Positions 55,061 through 64,000 of a stretch of DNA of 64,000 nucleotides are shown in pieces. The stretch is taken from contig NC_054701.1 in assembly GCF_016097555.1 (NCBI RefSeq), forward strand, positions 37,453,492 to 37,517,491. The letters run 5' to 3'. A program made the translations under genes and the position numbers. This DNA is from Gigantopelta aegis (lineage: Eukaryota > Mollusca > Gastropoda > Neomphalida > Peltospiridae). The notes below the pieces were generated by a model. That model was not told the origin of the DNA. It was given only the letters and a program-made list of their open reading frames with translations, and did not search any database. Every line of letters starts with the position of its first letter. Within the stretch, counting starts at the first letter, position 1.

Positions 55061-56313
55061 TAATTGTAAACTTTAGATGAATTAATCTGTACTATCGAAG
55101 ATATAGGCAATTTTGAGGTGTACCAGTTCTTCTAAGAAAACTTAAGTTATAGTTTAGTTAACAATTTATACTTACAAATAAATATTTGGAATTGTTCAGT
55201 TCTTAAATAAAATTGTGATCATCATACTATTTAAAATTGGTTTATTATAGATTTTTATATTATACCCAGATAAGATAGTTCACATTGTTTTGTTTAAAGA
55301 TGTCTTCACCAAGTTTTTGCCTTTGTGGTTTTTATTGTACATTTTTAAATAATTAATTCTTGAAATACTGTACATTAGAACAGTCATTTTAACTGATGAT
55401 TGATTTTTTTCAATTTATATTTTATTCTGTTATTCCAGTAAGTGTCATTTTAATGTATAATTTTATAAATATGCAATTAATACCAATTATAAATATTGTT
55501 TTTGTTTGTTACACATTTTATCCATTTTTTTTTTTTATCATACATTATTGTAGATATGAATAAAATACATATTGTTGAACTCGGTCAGCAGTGCTTTGAT
55601 GTCTGGCCTAGTCGCAGTTGACCGATACTACTGTAGGTCCGTCCGACTTATGGCAGACTTTAAAATAACAGATGCCTGAAACACCAGTATTTATTTATTT
55701 ATTTATTATTATTATTATTTTAAATCATGCACAAGATACCGATGTCTGGGCAAGCAGATAGGAATTTTTTCCAATAATAGAAACCGACAGGAATGACAAA
55801 AGTGGGACTGGCAAACACGTTTAAAAAAAATAATTTATGTCTCATAGATTGCGAATCGGTCCCAGACCAGGAAAAATGGCTTTTCGCATGGTCAGCACCC
55901 ACCTAGAGTGATAAAAATGTTTTCTTAAGGCAGTTAAACTGATTTGGCTGCTTGAAGACAGCACCATGATTTTGCAAGATTCTTTTGATCACATAAATTC
56001 ATTGTTATGATACTTAACATAGTTTTGGTACCATCCAACACATTTTCATCTATCTACAGAAAGAAATTCCATATTAATAGCCTATGATTGTCAACTTTAG
56101 TTTGCTTTCTAATTATTGTACATGCAGATGAATTAATATGTACTATCAAAGATGCAGGCAATTTTTTTTAGCGGTTTAAAAAAAAAAGTAATTTAACATG
56201 TTAATGGAGATGTCAGCCAAAGGAGAAATTATATGTCATACTGGTGCCTTAACTAACCATTATTTTGAGATTTTTGGCTACTGGGATACCATGCAAAATG
56301 TTTGTCACGATTG
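55061..56313. other. Intergenic AT-rich DNA, nothing recognised
   Basis: No supported gene. A TTTATTTATTTATTATTATT tract lies near 55,690. Confidence 0.4.
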
Positions 56314-56637
56314 GGGGCGTGACGTAGCCCAGTGGTAAAGCACTAGGCTGATGTGCAATCGGTCTAGGATCGATCCCCATCAGTGGGCCCATTGTGCTAT
56401 TCCTCGCTCCAGACAGTGCACCATGACTGGTATATCAAAGGCCGTGGTATGTGCTATCCTGTCTGGGATAGTGCATATAAAATATTTCTTGCTATTGGAA
56501 AAATGTAGCAGGTTTCAGAATTACCAAATGTTTGACATCCAATAGCCGGGGGTGTCATTAAACTTTCATTCATTAATTCTAATAGATGATTAATAAATCA
56601 ATGTGCTCTAGTGGTGTCATTAAACAAAACTATCAGG
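56314..56637 (+). mobile_element. SINE, head B/tail C
   Basis: Full head (GACGTAGCCCAGTGGTAAAG; TCTAGGATCGATCCCC) to tail (ATGTGCTCTAGTGGTGTCAT). About 30 extra bases, including TTCATTCATTAATTC, near 56,548 look like a small internal duplication or insertion. Confidence 0.85.
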
Positions 56638-56892
56638 CATGGCGGAAGCAAGTAGACATTGGGCGCTGGACTGAGATAGAGGGTGCAAAGCAAAGTTTTT
56701 AGGGGGTACAGGGGTATGCTCCCCTGCAAAATTTTGAAAACTAGATGTAAAATTCATCTCTGCCTTAAAATTACTACCAATATTTTTGATTCACATTGTT
56801 TTTTGGGGGGGTTTTTTGCGGAGGGTGGGTGGGCTGGGGGCCTGTAACATAGATCAATATCAACTTAATTATGTTTTACACTATTAAAGCTG

Positions 56893-57286
56893 TGACCAGC
56901 CTCGGTGGCATCGTGGTTAGGCCATCGGTCAACAGGGTGGTAGGTTGGTAGGTACTGGGTTCGGATCCCAGTCGAGGCATGGGATTTTTAATCCAGACTT
57001 CAAACCCGGAGTGAGTGCTCCGCAAGGCTCAATGGGTAGGTGTAAACCACTTGCACCGACCAGTGATCCATAACTGGTTCAACAAAAGCCATGGTTTGTG
57101 CTATCCTGTCTGTGGGAAGCGCAAATAAAAGATCCCTTGCTGCTAATCGGAAAGAGTAGCCCATGAAGTGGCGACAGCCGGTTTCCTCTCAAAATCTGTG
57201 TGGTCCTCAACCATATGTCCAACTCCATATAAGCGTAAATAAAATGTTGAGTGCATCGTTAATAAAACATTTCTTTCTTTTTCTTT
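56893..57286 (+). mobile_element. Full-length SINE, head A/tail A
   Basis: From the tRNA-like head (CTCGGTGGCATCGTGGTTAG; GGGTTCGGATCCCAG) to CATTTCTTTC. Flanked by the exact 12-base duplication CTATTAAAGCTG (56,881-56,892 and 57,287-57,298). Confidence 0.93.
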
Positions 57287-57723
57287 CTATTAAAGCTGCC
57301 TCTTAAAAAGCCCACAAAACACCTTGCTATGGTCACCATGTTGATACTGAAAAGATGACCTTGGTGCTCCAAAAAGCTAGTTCCATACAGAAACAAAGTA
57401 CAATCATTTCTATTGACTGAAAGCCACAACATCACAAGTAATGAAAAAATATTTTATTTATCCCTCAAGTATTCCAAAATAATTGTACTTCTTGTAGCTT
57501 TTAATCAGACATCTCAACATGTAATATAGTCCGTAACAAAACTAGAAATAGAAATAAACCGTAAACAGATCAGTTCCCAAAACTGGTGCAGTTCCAACAT
57601 GGATCAGAGTGACTGAAAAGTATGATACAGTGGTATCTGAAAACATATTATTGTACATGCATTTCACTAAACAGAACAGTGGTTCTTATAACCTGCACTT
57701 TTTTAAGGACCAACTAATTCCAT

Positions 57724-57950
57724 TTTTATACGCAGTCTATGATGGGTTGAATTATGATATGGCATTGTCCGTTCGTCTGTCAACGTTTTCTTATCCGGAC
57801 CATATCTTGCATACAGGACCATCAAACCACATGTAGGAACAACTTGGGATGGTGGTGTGAATCGTACCCATAACATATTAATTAATATCTATAGTTTTCC
57901 ATCAAACTCCTGATGTACCTCACTGGTACTCTTGTTTGCATAGTAAGCAG
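57724..57950 (-). repeat. Dispersed repeat, minus copy
   Basis: CAGTCTATGATGGGTTGAAT, then TCCGGACCATATCTTGCATA, then GGAACAACTTGGGATGG, then TTTTCCATCAAACTCCTGA. The same blocks, inverted, form 60,770-61,450, so the two copies flank the end of the GH20 gene as an inverted pair. Confidence 0.75.
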
Positions 57951-57989
57951 GAATGCAGCACAGACCTCGTATCCCTTGTGAACCCCTTG

Positions 57990-58355
57990 AAATATTGCCC
58001 CAGTTTAAGAACCACCTATCTAGAAATACACACACACATACACACACACACACCGTTTAAGAACCACCCATCTAGAAATACTCCCCCAGTTTAAGAACCA
58101 CCCATCTAGAAATACTCCCCCAGTTTAAGAACCATCACCTATTTAGAAATACTCCCCCAGTTTAACCACCCCCCCCATCTAGAAATACTCCCCCAGTTTA
58201 AGAACCACCCATCTAGAAATACTCCCAAAGTTTAAGAACCACCCATCTAGAAATATTGCTCCAGTTTAAGAACCACCTATCTAGAAATATTGCCCCAGTT
58301 TAAGAACCACCTATCTAGAAATATTGCCCCAGTTTAAGAACCACCTATCTAGACC
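57990..58355. repeat. Minisatellite, ~33-bp unit
   Basis: About ten imperfect copies of CCCAGTTTAAGAACCACCCA plus TCTAGAAATACTC, interrupted once by a CACACACA tract. Flanks are unique, so this is a local array. Confidence 0.9.
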
Positions 58356-59395
58356 ACAGTGTGAAGCAAGGTTCTGTTATTATGTTCTCTCCCATCTATA
58401 TGTAGATTTCTTCACAGTACTATCCATACTTTTTAAGCGGTCTTGTCCCAAGCAGTTCACAAGGTTGAATGGGCTAATCCCAAAATCATTAACAAAACAA
58501 ATACTGCCAAGTAAATTACTGTTAACAGTTTCCAGCAATGTACTTTTGATGGGAATGAAAAGAATTTGAGCTTAAACACTACAAAACATTGCAAACTCTT
58601 GTACAAAGGACCATTCTTGAATACTATTTAGATCTCCAATTGTTGAGAAGTTTGTCACAGTCCTAGTATCAATGGATATGATTAAGCCAATGAAATGTTA
58701 ATCCTGGACAATTCAAAATGGGTATGGCTGGAATCAACTTTAGTGACTCGTTTCTGAAGAACGTGAACCAAATGTTAGTGAACTGTACTTCAGCTAAAAA
58801 CTACTGCAGCGTAATATTTAAATTAACGTTCATAATAAAATCTGATTTGTATTCATGTCTGCATCTTGAATTCTATTTGCCGACTCTGGCGTTTTCCATC
58901 AGCAGAGCTGAAAAATTAATTATAACTATCATATTATGGAAAAAATATGAAAACCCCCCAAAAACAACAAAAAGGGTTGGAAATGTTTACAGATTAATGA
59001 ACTGGCTGTAATTGATATGAATAAAAAGTGCAGTTTTTAACTTCAATTATTACCTATAGTCCTTCACAGCCTTCATGAACAATGTGTTTTTTTGTAAATG
59101 ATTTCTTTTTTATTTGACAGAAAAAGAAAAGTAGAAGTGTTTTGGAAATAACAAGAAAACTATTTTTGATTCAGAAATAAATAGATTGTAATGCATACCA
59201 TAGTAAGAAAATAAAATGTTCAATTCTGGGAAGGACAGTAAAAATATTTTTACTAAAATTTTATAAAAATAAAAACTGACAGTGTCACCGAAAATGGTCA
59301 GCAATTTCTCATAAACCAGCTCAATTTGAAACAATCCAAAAACACCCACTGAAATACATTTGCTGGCAATTTCAACTAAAGATATTAACTTTGCC
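58356..59395 (-). terminator. 3' flank of GH20 gene with candidate poly(A) signal
   Basis: On the minus strand AATAAA lies at about 59,116-59,111, some 280 bases after the stop codon. The rest shows no gene. Confidence 0.4.
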
Positions 59396-59543
59396 TCACC
59401 ATGTCCTAAGTAACACTACTGCTTGGTCCACTATCTCAAAGGAATTGTATCTCTTCCATGTTTTACCTCCATCTAGGCTCAGTTCAATGGGAAGACCAGG
59501 ATATGCACAGTTTGCTTTAAGTCTTCTAGTCTTCAAACAGAAC
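59396..59543 (-). CDS. GH20 gene, last exon
   Basis: TTTTCAG acceptor. Codes for the C-terminal chitobiase domain end (RRLKANCAYPGLPIELS, DGGKTWKRYNSFEIVDQAV, VLLRTW, stop). The phase 2 join restores an AGG Arg codon. Confidence 0.85.
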
Positions 59544-62500
59544 CTGAAAATGAATAAACTTACATAGAACTGAATGTCGTGCTTACCATATACTGATTCA
59601 GTGAATAAAGGAGTAATCCTATCCGTGAAAATAATAATAATTAAAAACAAAATACATAAAATTAAACAGTTTTTTTTATTTTAAATATAAATAGTTTACT
59701 GCCCCAGAAATATGTTATCATGGTAGTTCACTATCTTACGAAGTACAGAGATGATCTTAAACATTCCTTTGAGGGGCGGGATTTAGTTTAGTCGGTTGAG
59801 TGCTCGCCCAAGGTGCATGTGTTGCAGAATTGAACCATGTCGTTGGATCCATTCAACTGATTGGGCAGGTTTCGTCTGATGACTACGTGTCATAATTATA
59901 AAATGTTTGACATCCAATAGCCAATGATTAATTTAATCAATGTGCTGTAGTGGTGTCGTTAAACAAATCAAACTCTTTCCTTTTACTGATATGAAAACAA
60001 CACAACACTGGCCCTGACCTTGCACCTGGTGGAGGCAGATGGTAAGCAATGCCTAGTTCATCCATCCTGCTAAACTCCCTGTGGCCTAACGAGTTGGCGA
60101 ACAGCTCCCAGTCTGCAGACTGCTTTTCCTTGTTAACCCTGCCATCTGTAGTGTCCTCCCATGATGCTCTGTGCCAGGCTCGTTCTGCCAGGGCAACAAG
60201 GCGGGGAAACACCATGTTGTCAAACTGATTGGAATTCCTAACAAGCTCACTCCACAGCTGGCCTTGCATACCTGAAATGAGCCAATATTTTCACATATAG
60301 TGAGTTTTACACGGTGACATATCAGCTAATAGAAATGTACGGCTAATGACTAGCTTATGGAAACAGAATCGAATCCTATTTACAGATGTAAAATATTTTC
60401 TAATCACATGATTCTGAATGTCGATGTCTCATATTTGAATCCTGAAAATGGTTGTAATTATTTTCAATAGGTGTGATTTTGAAGAATCTTACAAAAACCT
60501 GCTACAACAGTAGAGATAATTTCTGACAAAAATAGATTTGTAAATTCCTTAAGTCAATTCATTTACATTTGTTTTATGCATTATACATTTTTATTGTCGT
60601 TTAATAAAAGTTTATGTTGCAATACTTTTTTGGTAAGCTAAAGTTGACATCGTAATAATTTCTTCTAAACACAGTTTGGGCTACTATTGGCATCTCACAA
60701 TACATTCATAATGCAATACCTAACTGGTCTAAAACGGGAAATTTAATGTCACAACAGCAATAAACAGGAGTACTGGTGAGGTACATGATATGCCCGTCAG
60801 GAGTTTGATGGAAAACAATAGATATTAATGAATATGTTACGGGTATGATTCAATTGTAATTATGTGAAATTTTTGCAATGGGATGGATGAACAGTTTGTT
60901 TTGGACCAACTACTGATGATACTGTATCCATTGGAGAAGGTGCTGTCTGATTACTGAAGTTATTATTCTTTATAAGAAAGGGAATTTTTCTTAGCATGGG
61001 TACTTTGGTGACAAATGTATACTGGCAGAGAAACAATTTATGTATGTAATGTTAACAATATAGAACCACCATGAAATTAGGCAGACAAGGATTTACTGTT
61101 ATGTGCAGTAGACTGAAAAGTAGGTTACAGTGACCTAGTAATAGTACACGACACACCGCCATCCCAAGTTGCTCCTACATGTGATGTTTAATGGTCCTGT
61201 ATGCATCTGTATATAAGATATGGTCTGGACAAGGATTTATTGTTAAGTGCAGTAGACCGTGAAAAGTAGGTTACAGTGACCTTATAGTATGCGACGCACC
61301 GCTATCCCAAGTTGTTCCTACATGTGAGGTTTGATGGTCCTGTATGCATCTGTATGCAAGATATGGTCCGGACAAGAAAAAGTTAACAGACAGACAGACG
61401 GACAGACAACACCATACCATAATACGACCCATCATAGACGGGCGTATAAAAAAGATGCCCCATGAAAGGAAAGGAAGAGGATTAATGGATTTTTCTATTA
61501 AAAGAAAAATTAACGTGCCAATAATGTTTTCACTCTTCTCCAGTTGAACTTTATTTGTCATGAAACTATCATCCTCTTGAATAGCTTCTCCAGTGATCTT
61601 GTAATCGGCATTGGCGTACAGACTGCTGGGTGTGAAACTGAATGTCTTGTGGGTGTCTATGTAACGTGTGGCCCAGTACAAGCCACGCTCTTCTGGGTCA
61701 GGTTCATAGGGGTGATCAAAGTAGAGATGCGTTGCTTGGGACATGACAACCTGAAGTTTTATTTTTAAATGCTACATAAATACAAAATAAAAAAAAATAA
61801 AAAAACAACACAACAAAAACTTACAGTGATATAAATTATTTTCCATTCCTTTTTATTTTGGGAAGACAGCATATTGCCACTAATAATTCAGTACTCCAAA
61901 GGGGATATTTTGTTTTCAAAATCCTGATTAGCGATATTTCTAGTCAATTGAAAAATGATTAGCAACTACTGTTTAATGTTTTAAAATTTTGTAGTGATGT
62001 CTGAAACTTGTATAGCGAATTGCGACACGATTCTGAACAAAATGTTCCCTGCTCTAATCAGTTTTAGCAGATTTCTTCATTTATTGTTACCAATTGGTTT
62101 CACTGTTGCACTACATATTTGACACCGAACAGCCATTGATTAAACAACAGGCTGGCAGTGATCTAAGCAAATATATACTCTGTCAAAAAAGAAACGCATA
62201 GACGAAATATTCATGGAATTATCTCTAATACAAAGTGGCATAATTTCATTATTTATGATCGTATCACAGTAAAATTTGACATGAGTATGTGACAATGTTC
62301 TTGCTATGGACTGACGGCAGTGTAGGCATTTTAGTCACCAAACAGTGTCGCACGAGGGCGCTGAAATCAGTACCTTGTGCGGCCACCAGCAGCAGCAATC
62401 ACTGTGCGACATCTACTTGGCATAGACTGAATCTCTGAGTCTCTGAATCCGGGTACGTGAAATCCTAGCCCATTCTTCCTGCAGTGCATGTGACAGTTGC

Positions 62501-64000
62501 GGAAGTGTCTGAGGCTCTGGGTCACGCTGGCGTACATGTCTGTCCAATTCGTCCCATAGATGTTCAATGGGGTTGAGATCTAGCGATCTTGATGGCCATG
62601 ACAGCACATTAATGTTCTCATTCTGTAGGAAATCCATTGTTACATGTGCTGTATGCAGCCTGGCATTATCCTGCTGAAAGAGTTCTCTCTGTCGATCCAA
62701 AATGGGAAGCATGTGACGGCGAAGAATTTCATCCCGGTAGTGTACAGCTGTCAGGTTGCCTTGTACGAACACAAGTTCACTTCTGCCGGTGTATAAGATG
62801 GCTCCCCACATCAGGACACTCCCTCCACCGAATCTGTCAACTTGGGCGATGCAGTTGTTGGCAAAACGTTCATTGCGGCGTCTGTAAACACGTTGTCGTC
62901 CATCACGTCGCTGTAGAAGGAAACGTGACTCGTCGCTGAACCATACTCTCCGCCAGTTTCCCAAGTTCCACCCCTGTACATTCGTGCACCAGCGAACACG
63001 TAAATGTCGATGTTGACGTCGCAGTACGGGGCCAACATACGGTCTCCTAGCCTGTAAACCAGCTTCTCGAAGTCGGTTCCGAATGGTTTGTGCAGACACC
63101 CTTCTCAAACCAGGTATGCGTCCAGCAGTGTTCGCTGCTGTGGCAGTTCGGTGACGCAAGTGCAGAACCCGGATGTAGCGATCTTGTGCTGCAGTTGTTA
63201 TGCGAGGTCTTCCACTTCTGGGCCAGTCTTTAGCTGATTGAAACTGCTGGTACCTGTTCCAGAGACTTGAAATGGTGCTCTGATGGATGTTCATGTGGCG
63301 TGCGACTGCTGACTGCGCTTCACCTAACTGGAGGTGGCCTATTGCAATGTTTCGATTCGGCAGGCTTAGTCTTGGCATCTTGTAACTCGTCTACGTCGAA
63401 ATGGAAGTGAGGCATCATTGCGAGCATTGCAGCTTTAAATACCATCACTACCCCAATCTTTTCCCTGAGTTTCACGTGCATTCGCCAAAATCTGACCATT
63501 TCACATTGATATCCTACAATTGTCGCACAACATGCCACAACCTGCGTTAAATTTGTTTTAGGTGCATTTGGGTATGCTATCCCATTCCAGGAACATTAAC
63601 AAACATGGTCATTCAGCAACATTGCACAAAAAAAAACGATATTTTGTAAAATCAAACACTTTTCTTCTTTCCCTATCACCTATGCGTTTCTGTTTTTGAC
63701 AGTATACTTTTACTTTCAGTGGTAATTTTCTAACTGACCAACAGTAAGCCGGGAATGCTGACTGACAAGCAGTTAATATAAAAAAAATTAATACTGTACA
63801 CCACCTTAAATATATTACAAAATAAATGGTTACCTTATACCCATCATTAGCCAGCAAGTAGGCATCCGATGCCATTCCAGTTTCCCAGACGTTCTTCCAT
63901 GCAAACACTGTGATGTTTTCATTGGGGAACTTCAGTCTTGGTATTAACGGACGTTTTTTATGTGGGACCACAGCATCCTGCCACGCCCCGATATCAAGCC
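59396..64000 (-). CDS. GH20 beta-N-acetylhexosaminidase (chitobiase type), last four exons
   Basis: Removes terminal N-acetylglucosamine residues from chitooligosaccharides or glycans; probably secreted or lysosomal, but the N terminus is outside the window. Exons read on the minus strand: 64,000-63,834 (5' incomplete), 61,750-61,519, 60,271-60,019 and 59,543-59,396 (TGA). Phases agree (0, 1, 2). Recognised blocks: FAWKNVWETGMASDAYLLAN, VVMSQATHLYFDHPYEPDPE, ERGLYWATRYIDT, GMQGQLWSELVR, FPRLVALAERAWHRASWE, and a C-terminal immunoglobulin-like chitobiase domain (YPGLPIELSLDGGKTWKRY). The catalytic Asp-Glu pair lies upstream, outside the window. The GlyMetGlnGlyGlnLeuTrp segment carries the substrate-cradle Trp. 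The 61,518-60,272 intron starts with GC. The first intron contains a complete Tc1-like transposon. Confidence 0.88.
59773..59980 (+). mobile_element. SINE, head D/tail C, internally deleted
   Basis: TAGTTTAGTCGGTTGAGTGC (A box) and GCAGAATTGAACCATG (B box) head, followed after a deletion of most of the core by tail C (CAATAGCCAATGATTAATTT ... GTCGTTAAACAAATCAAAC). In the last intron of the GH20 gene. Confidence 0.85.
60019..60271 (-). CDS. GH20 gene, penultimate exon
   Basis: CTCATTTCAG acceptor; donor CAAG before GTCAGG. Codes for GMQGQLWSELVRNSNQFD through WELFANSLGHREFSRMDELG and YHLPPPGA. Phase 1 to 2. Confidence 0.9.
60770..61450 (+). repeat. Dispersed repeat with 144-bp tandem duplication
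   Basis: Units 61,085-61,228 and 61,229-61,373 are about 90 percent alike by eye (ACAAGGATTTAYTGTTA ... CCTGTATGCATCTGTAT). They are followed by a CAGACAGACAGACGGACAGA stretch and ACGACCCATCATAGACGGGC. The part at 60,770-60,860 matches 57,850-57,950 inverted. I associate such ends with a molluscan repeat of unclear class. Confidence 0.7.
61519..61750 (-). CDS. GH20 gene, exon with GC donor
   Basis: ACTTCAG acceptor at 61,751-61,757. Codes for VVMSQATHLYFDHPYEPDPE through LEKSENII. Family alignment (...ENIIGMQGQLW) and phase 1 require the exon to end at ATTATTG, so the intron begins GCACGT. No GT donor in frame preserves the family sequence. Confidence 0.85.
61760..62175. other. GH20 intron, nothing recognised
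   Basis: AT-rich with an A-run near 61,790-61,815. Confidence 0.4.
62176..63704 (-). mobile_element. Nearly intact Tc1-like transposon
   Basis: About 1.53 kb, with inverted ends TACTCTGTCAAAAAAGAAAC (left) and, at the right, the complement of TACTGTCAAAAACAGAAACG. Both ends lie in a TA-rich context, as expected for TA target sites. It encodes a single transposase frame at 63,378-62,413. Located in a GH20 intron on the same strand as the gene. The two ends differ by a few bases, so it is not brand new. Confidence 0.88.
62413..63378 (-). CDS. Tc1-like transposase, 321 residues
   Basis: Cut-and-paste transposase. The N-terminal helix-turn-helix pair (residues about 10-115, e.g. HMNIHQSTISSLWNRYQQF) includes a GRPR hook. 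The catalytic triad is WFSDESRF, QQDNARLHTA and SLDLNPIEHLWDELDR, with 34 residues between the second Asp and the Glu (DD34E). The start ATG is followed by PRLS, usual for this subfamily. The frame ends at ...RDSVYAK, stop. The family's usual last residues (MPSRCRTVIAAAGGRTRY, stop) lie immediately downstream in another frame, so a small duplication or indel near 62,430 has shortened the C terminus by about 20 residues. The catalytic core is uninterrupted; activity is unknown. Confidence 0.85.
   Translation of the reverse strand: MPRLSLPNRNIAIGHLQLGEAQSAVARHMNIHQSTISSLWNRYQQFQSAKDWPRSGRPRITTAAQDRYIRVLHLRHRTATAANTAGRIPGLRRVSAQTIRNRLREAGLQARRPYVGPVLRRQHRHLRVRWCTNVQGWNLGNWRRVWFSDESRFLLQRRDGRQRVYRRRNERFANNCIAQVDRFGGGSVLMWGAILYTGRSELVFVQGNLTAVHYRDEILRRHMLPILDRQRELFQQDNARLHTAHVTMDFLQNENINVLSWPSRSLDLNPIEHLWDELDRHVRQRDPEPQTLPQLSHALQEEWARISRTRIQRLRDSVYAK
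63834..64000 (-). CDS. GH20 gene, exon cut by the window edge
   Basis: Codes for LDIGAWQDAVVPHKKRP, then FPNENITVFAWKNVWETG, then ASDAYLLANDGYK before GTAACC, phase 0. The 5' end is outside the window. Confidence 0.85.

Noticed and set aside
57990-58355. CRISPR-like array
   Set aside because: Units are directly adjacent without unique spacers, in a eukaryotic genome; it is a minisatellite.
1-64000. LTR retroelements, Polintons or viral insertions
   Set aside because: No paired LTRs, integrase, protease or capsid-like frames were recognised; all reverse-transcriptase pieces have non-LTR features.

Overview
The window looks like intron- and repeat-rich DNA from a mollusc, most likely a gastropod (inferred). 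It is AT-rich, genes are split by kilobase introns, and repeats dominate. The tRNA-headed SINEs (core near ...TATATCAAAGGCC, tails TTAAATAAAACATTTC or GTTAAACAAAACAAAC) are of a kind I associate with molluscan genomes. No viral, LTR-retroelement or prokaryotic signal was recognised.

Four host loci can be supported. (1) At 2.3-3.4 kb, two THAP zinc-finger first exons lie head to tail on the + strand, each with CRE-like sites upstream and a good splice donor. At 11.26 kb an exon in matching phase codes for a 35-residue repeat carrying ten psi-K-x-E (SUMO-consensus) motifs; the first THAP exon can be joined to it in frame. Two small unidentified exons follow at 13.2-13.4 kb. (2) At 34.2-35.65 kb, on the minus strand, is a degraded XPG/FEN-like nuclease-related gene spread over three frames. 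(3) 43,062-53,797 (+) holds a complete eight-exon phytanoyl-CoA 2-hydroxylase (PHYH) gene, including a conserved type 2 peroxisomal targeting signal. (4) 59,396 to the window end (-) holds the last four exons of a GH20 beta-N-acetylhexosaminidase of chitobiase type, tail to tail with PHYH.

The rest is mobile DNA. 0-10 kb: three Tc1-like remnants, a hAT-type MITE with a clean 8-bp target duplication, hairpin MITEs and SINEs. 14-19 kb: foldback MITEs, then a three-level nest (MITE containing a SINE containing another MITE). 19.6-26.6 kb: a roughly 7-kb composite inverted repeat that splits an older TTAA-flanked MITE and contains four copies of a TTA-type MITE, one broken by a Harbinger-like element. 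26.8-29.4 kb: I-group LINE copies interrupted by a SINE. 30-33.6 kb: a partial triplication whose copies give natural empty sites for two insertions. 35.8-42.5 kb: palindromic MITEs and a LINE lying inside a MITE. PHYH and the GH20 gene carry many intronic SINEs and MITEs, including a LINE flanked by identical 188-bp target duplications and a nearly intact Tc1-like transposon.

The SINEs are modular: one shared core occurs with three different tRNA-like heads and two different tails. All gene models rest on reading frame, splice signals, phase and remembered family sequences; no database was consulted.
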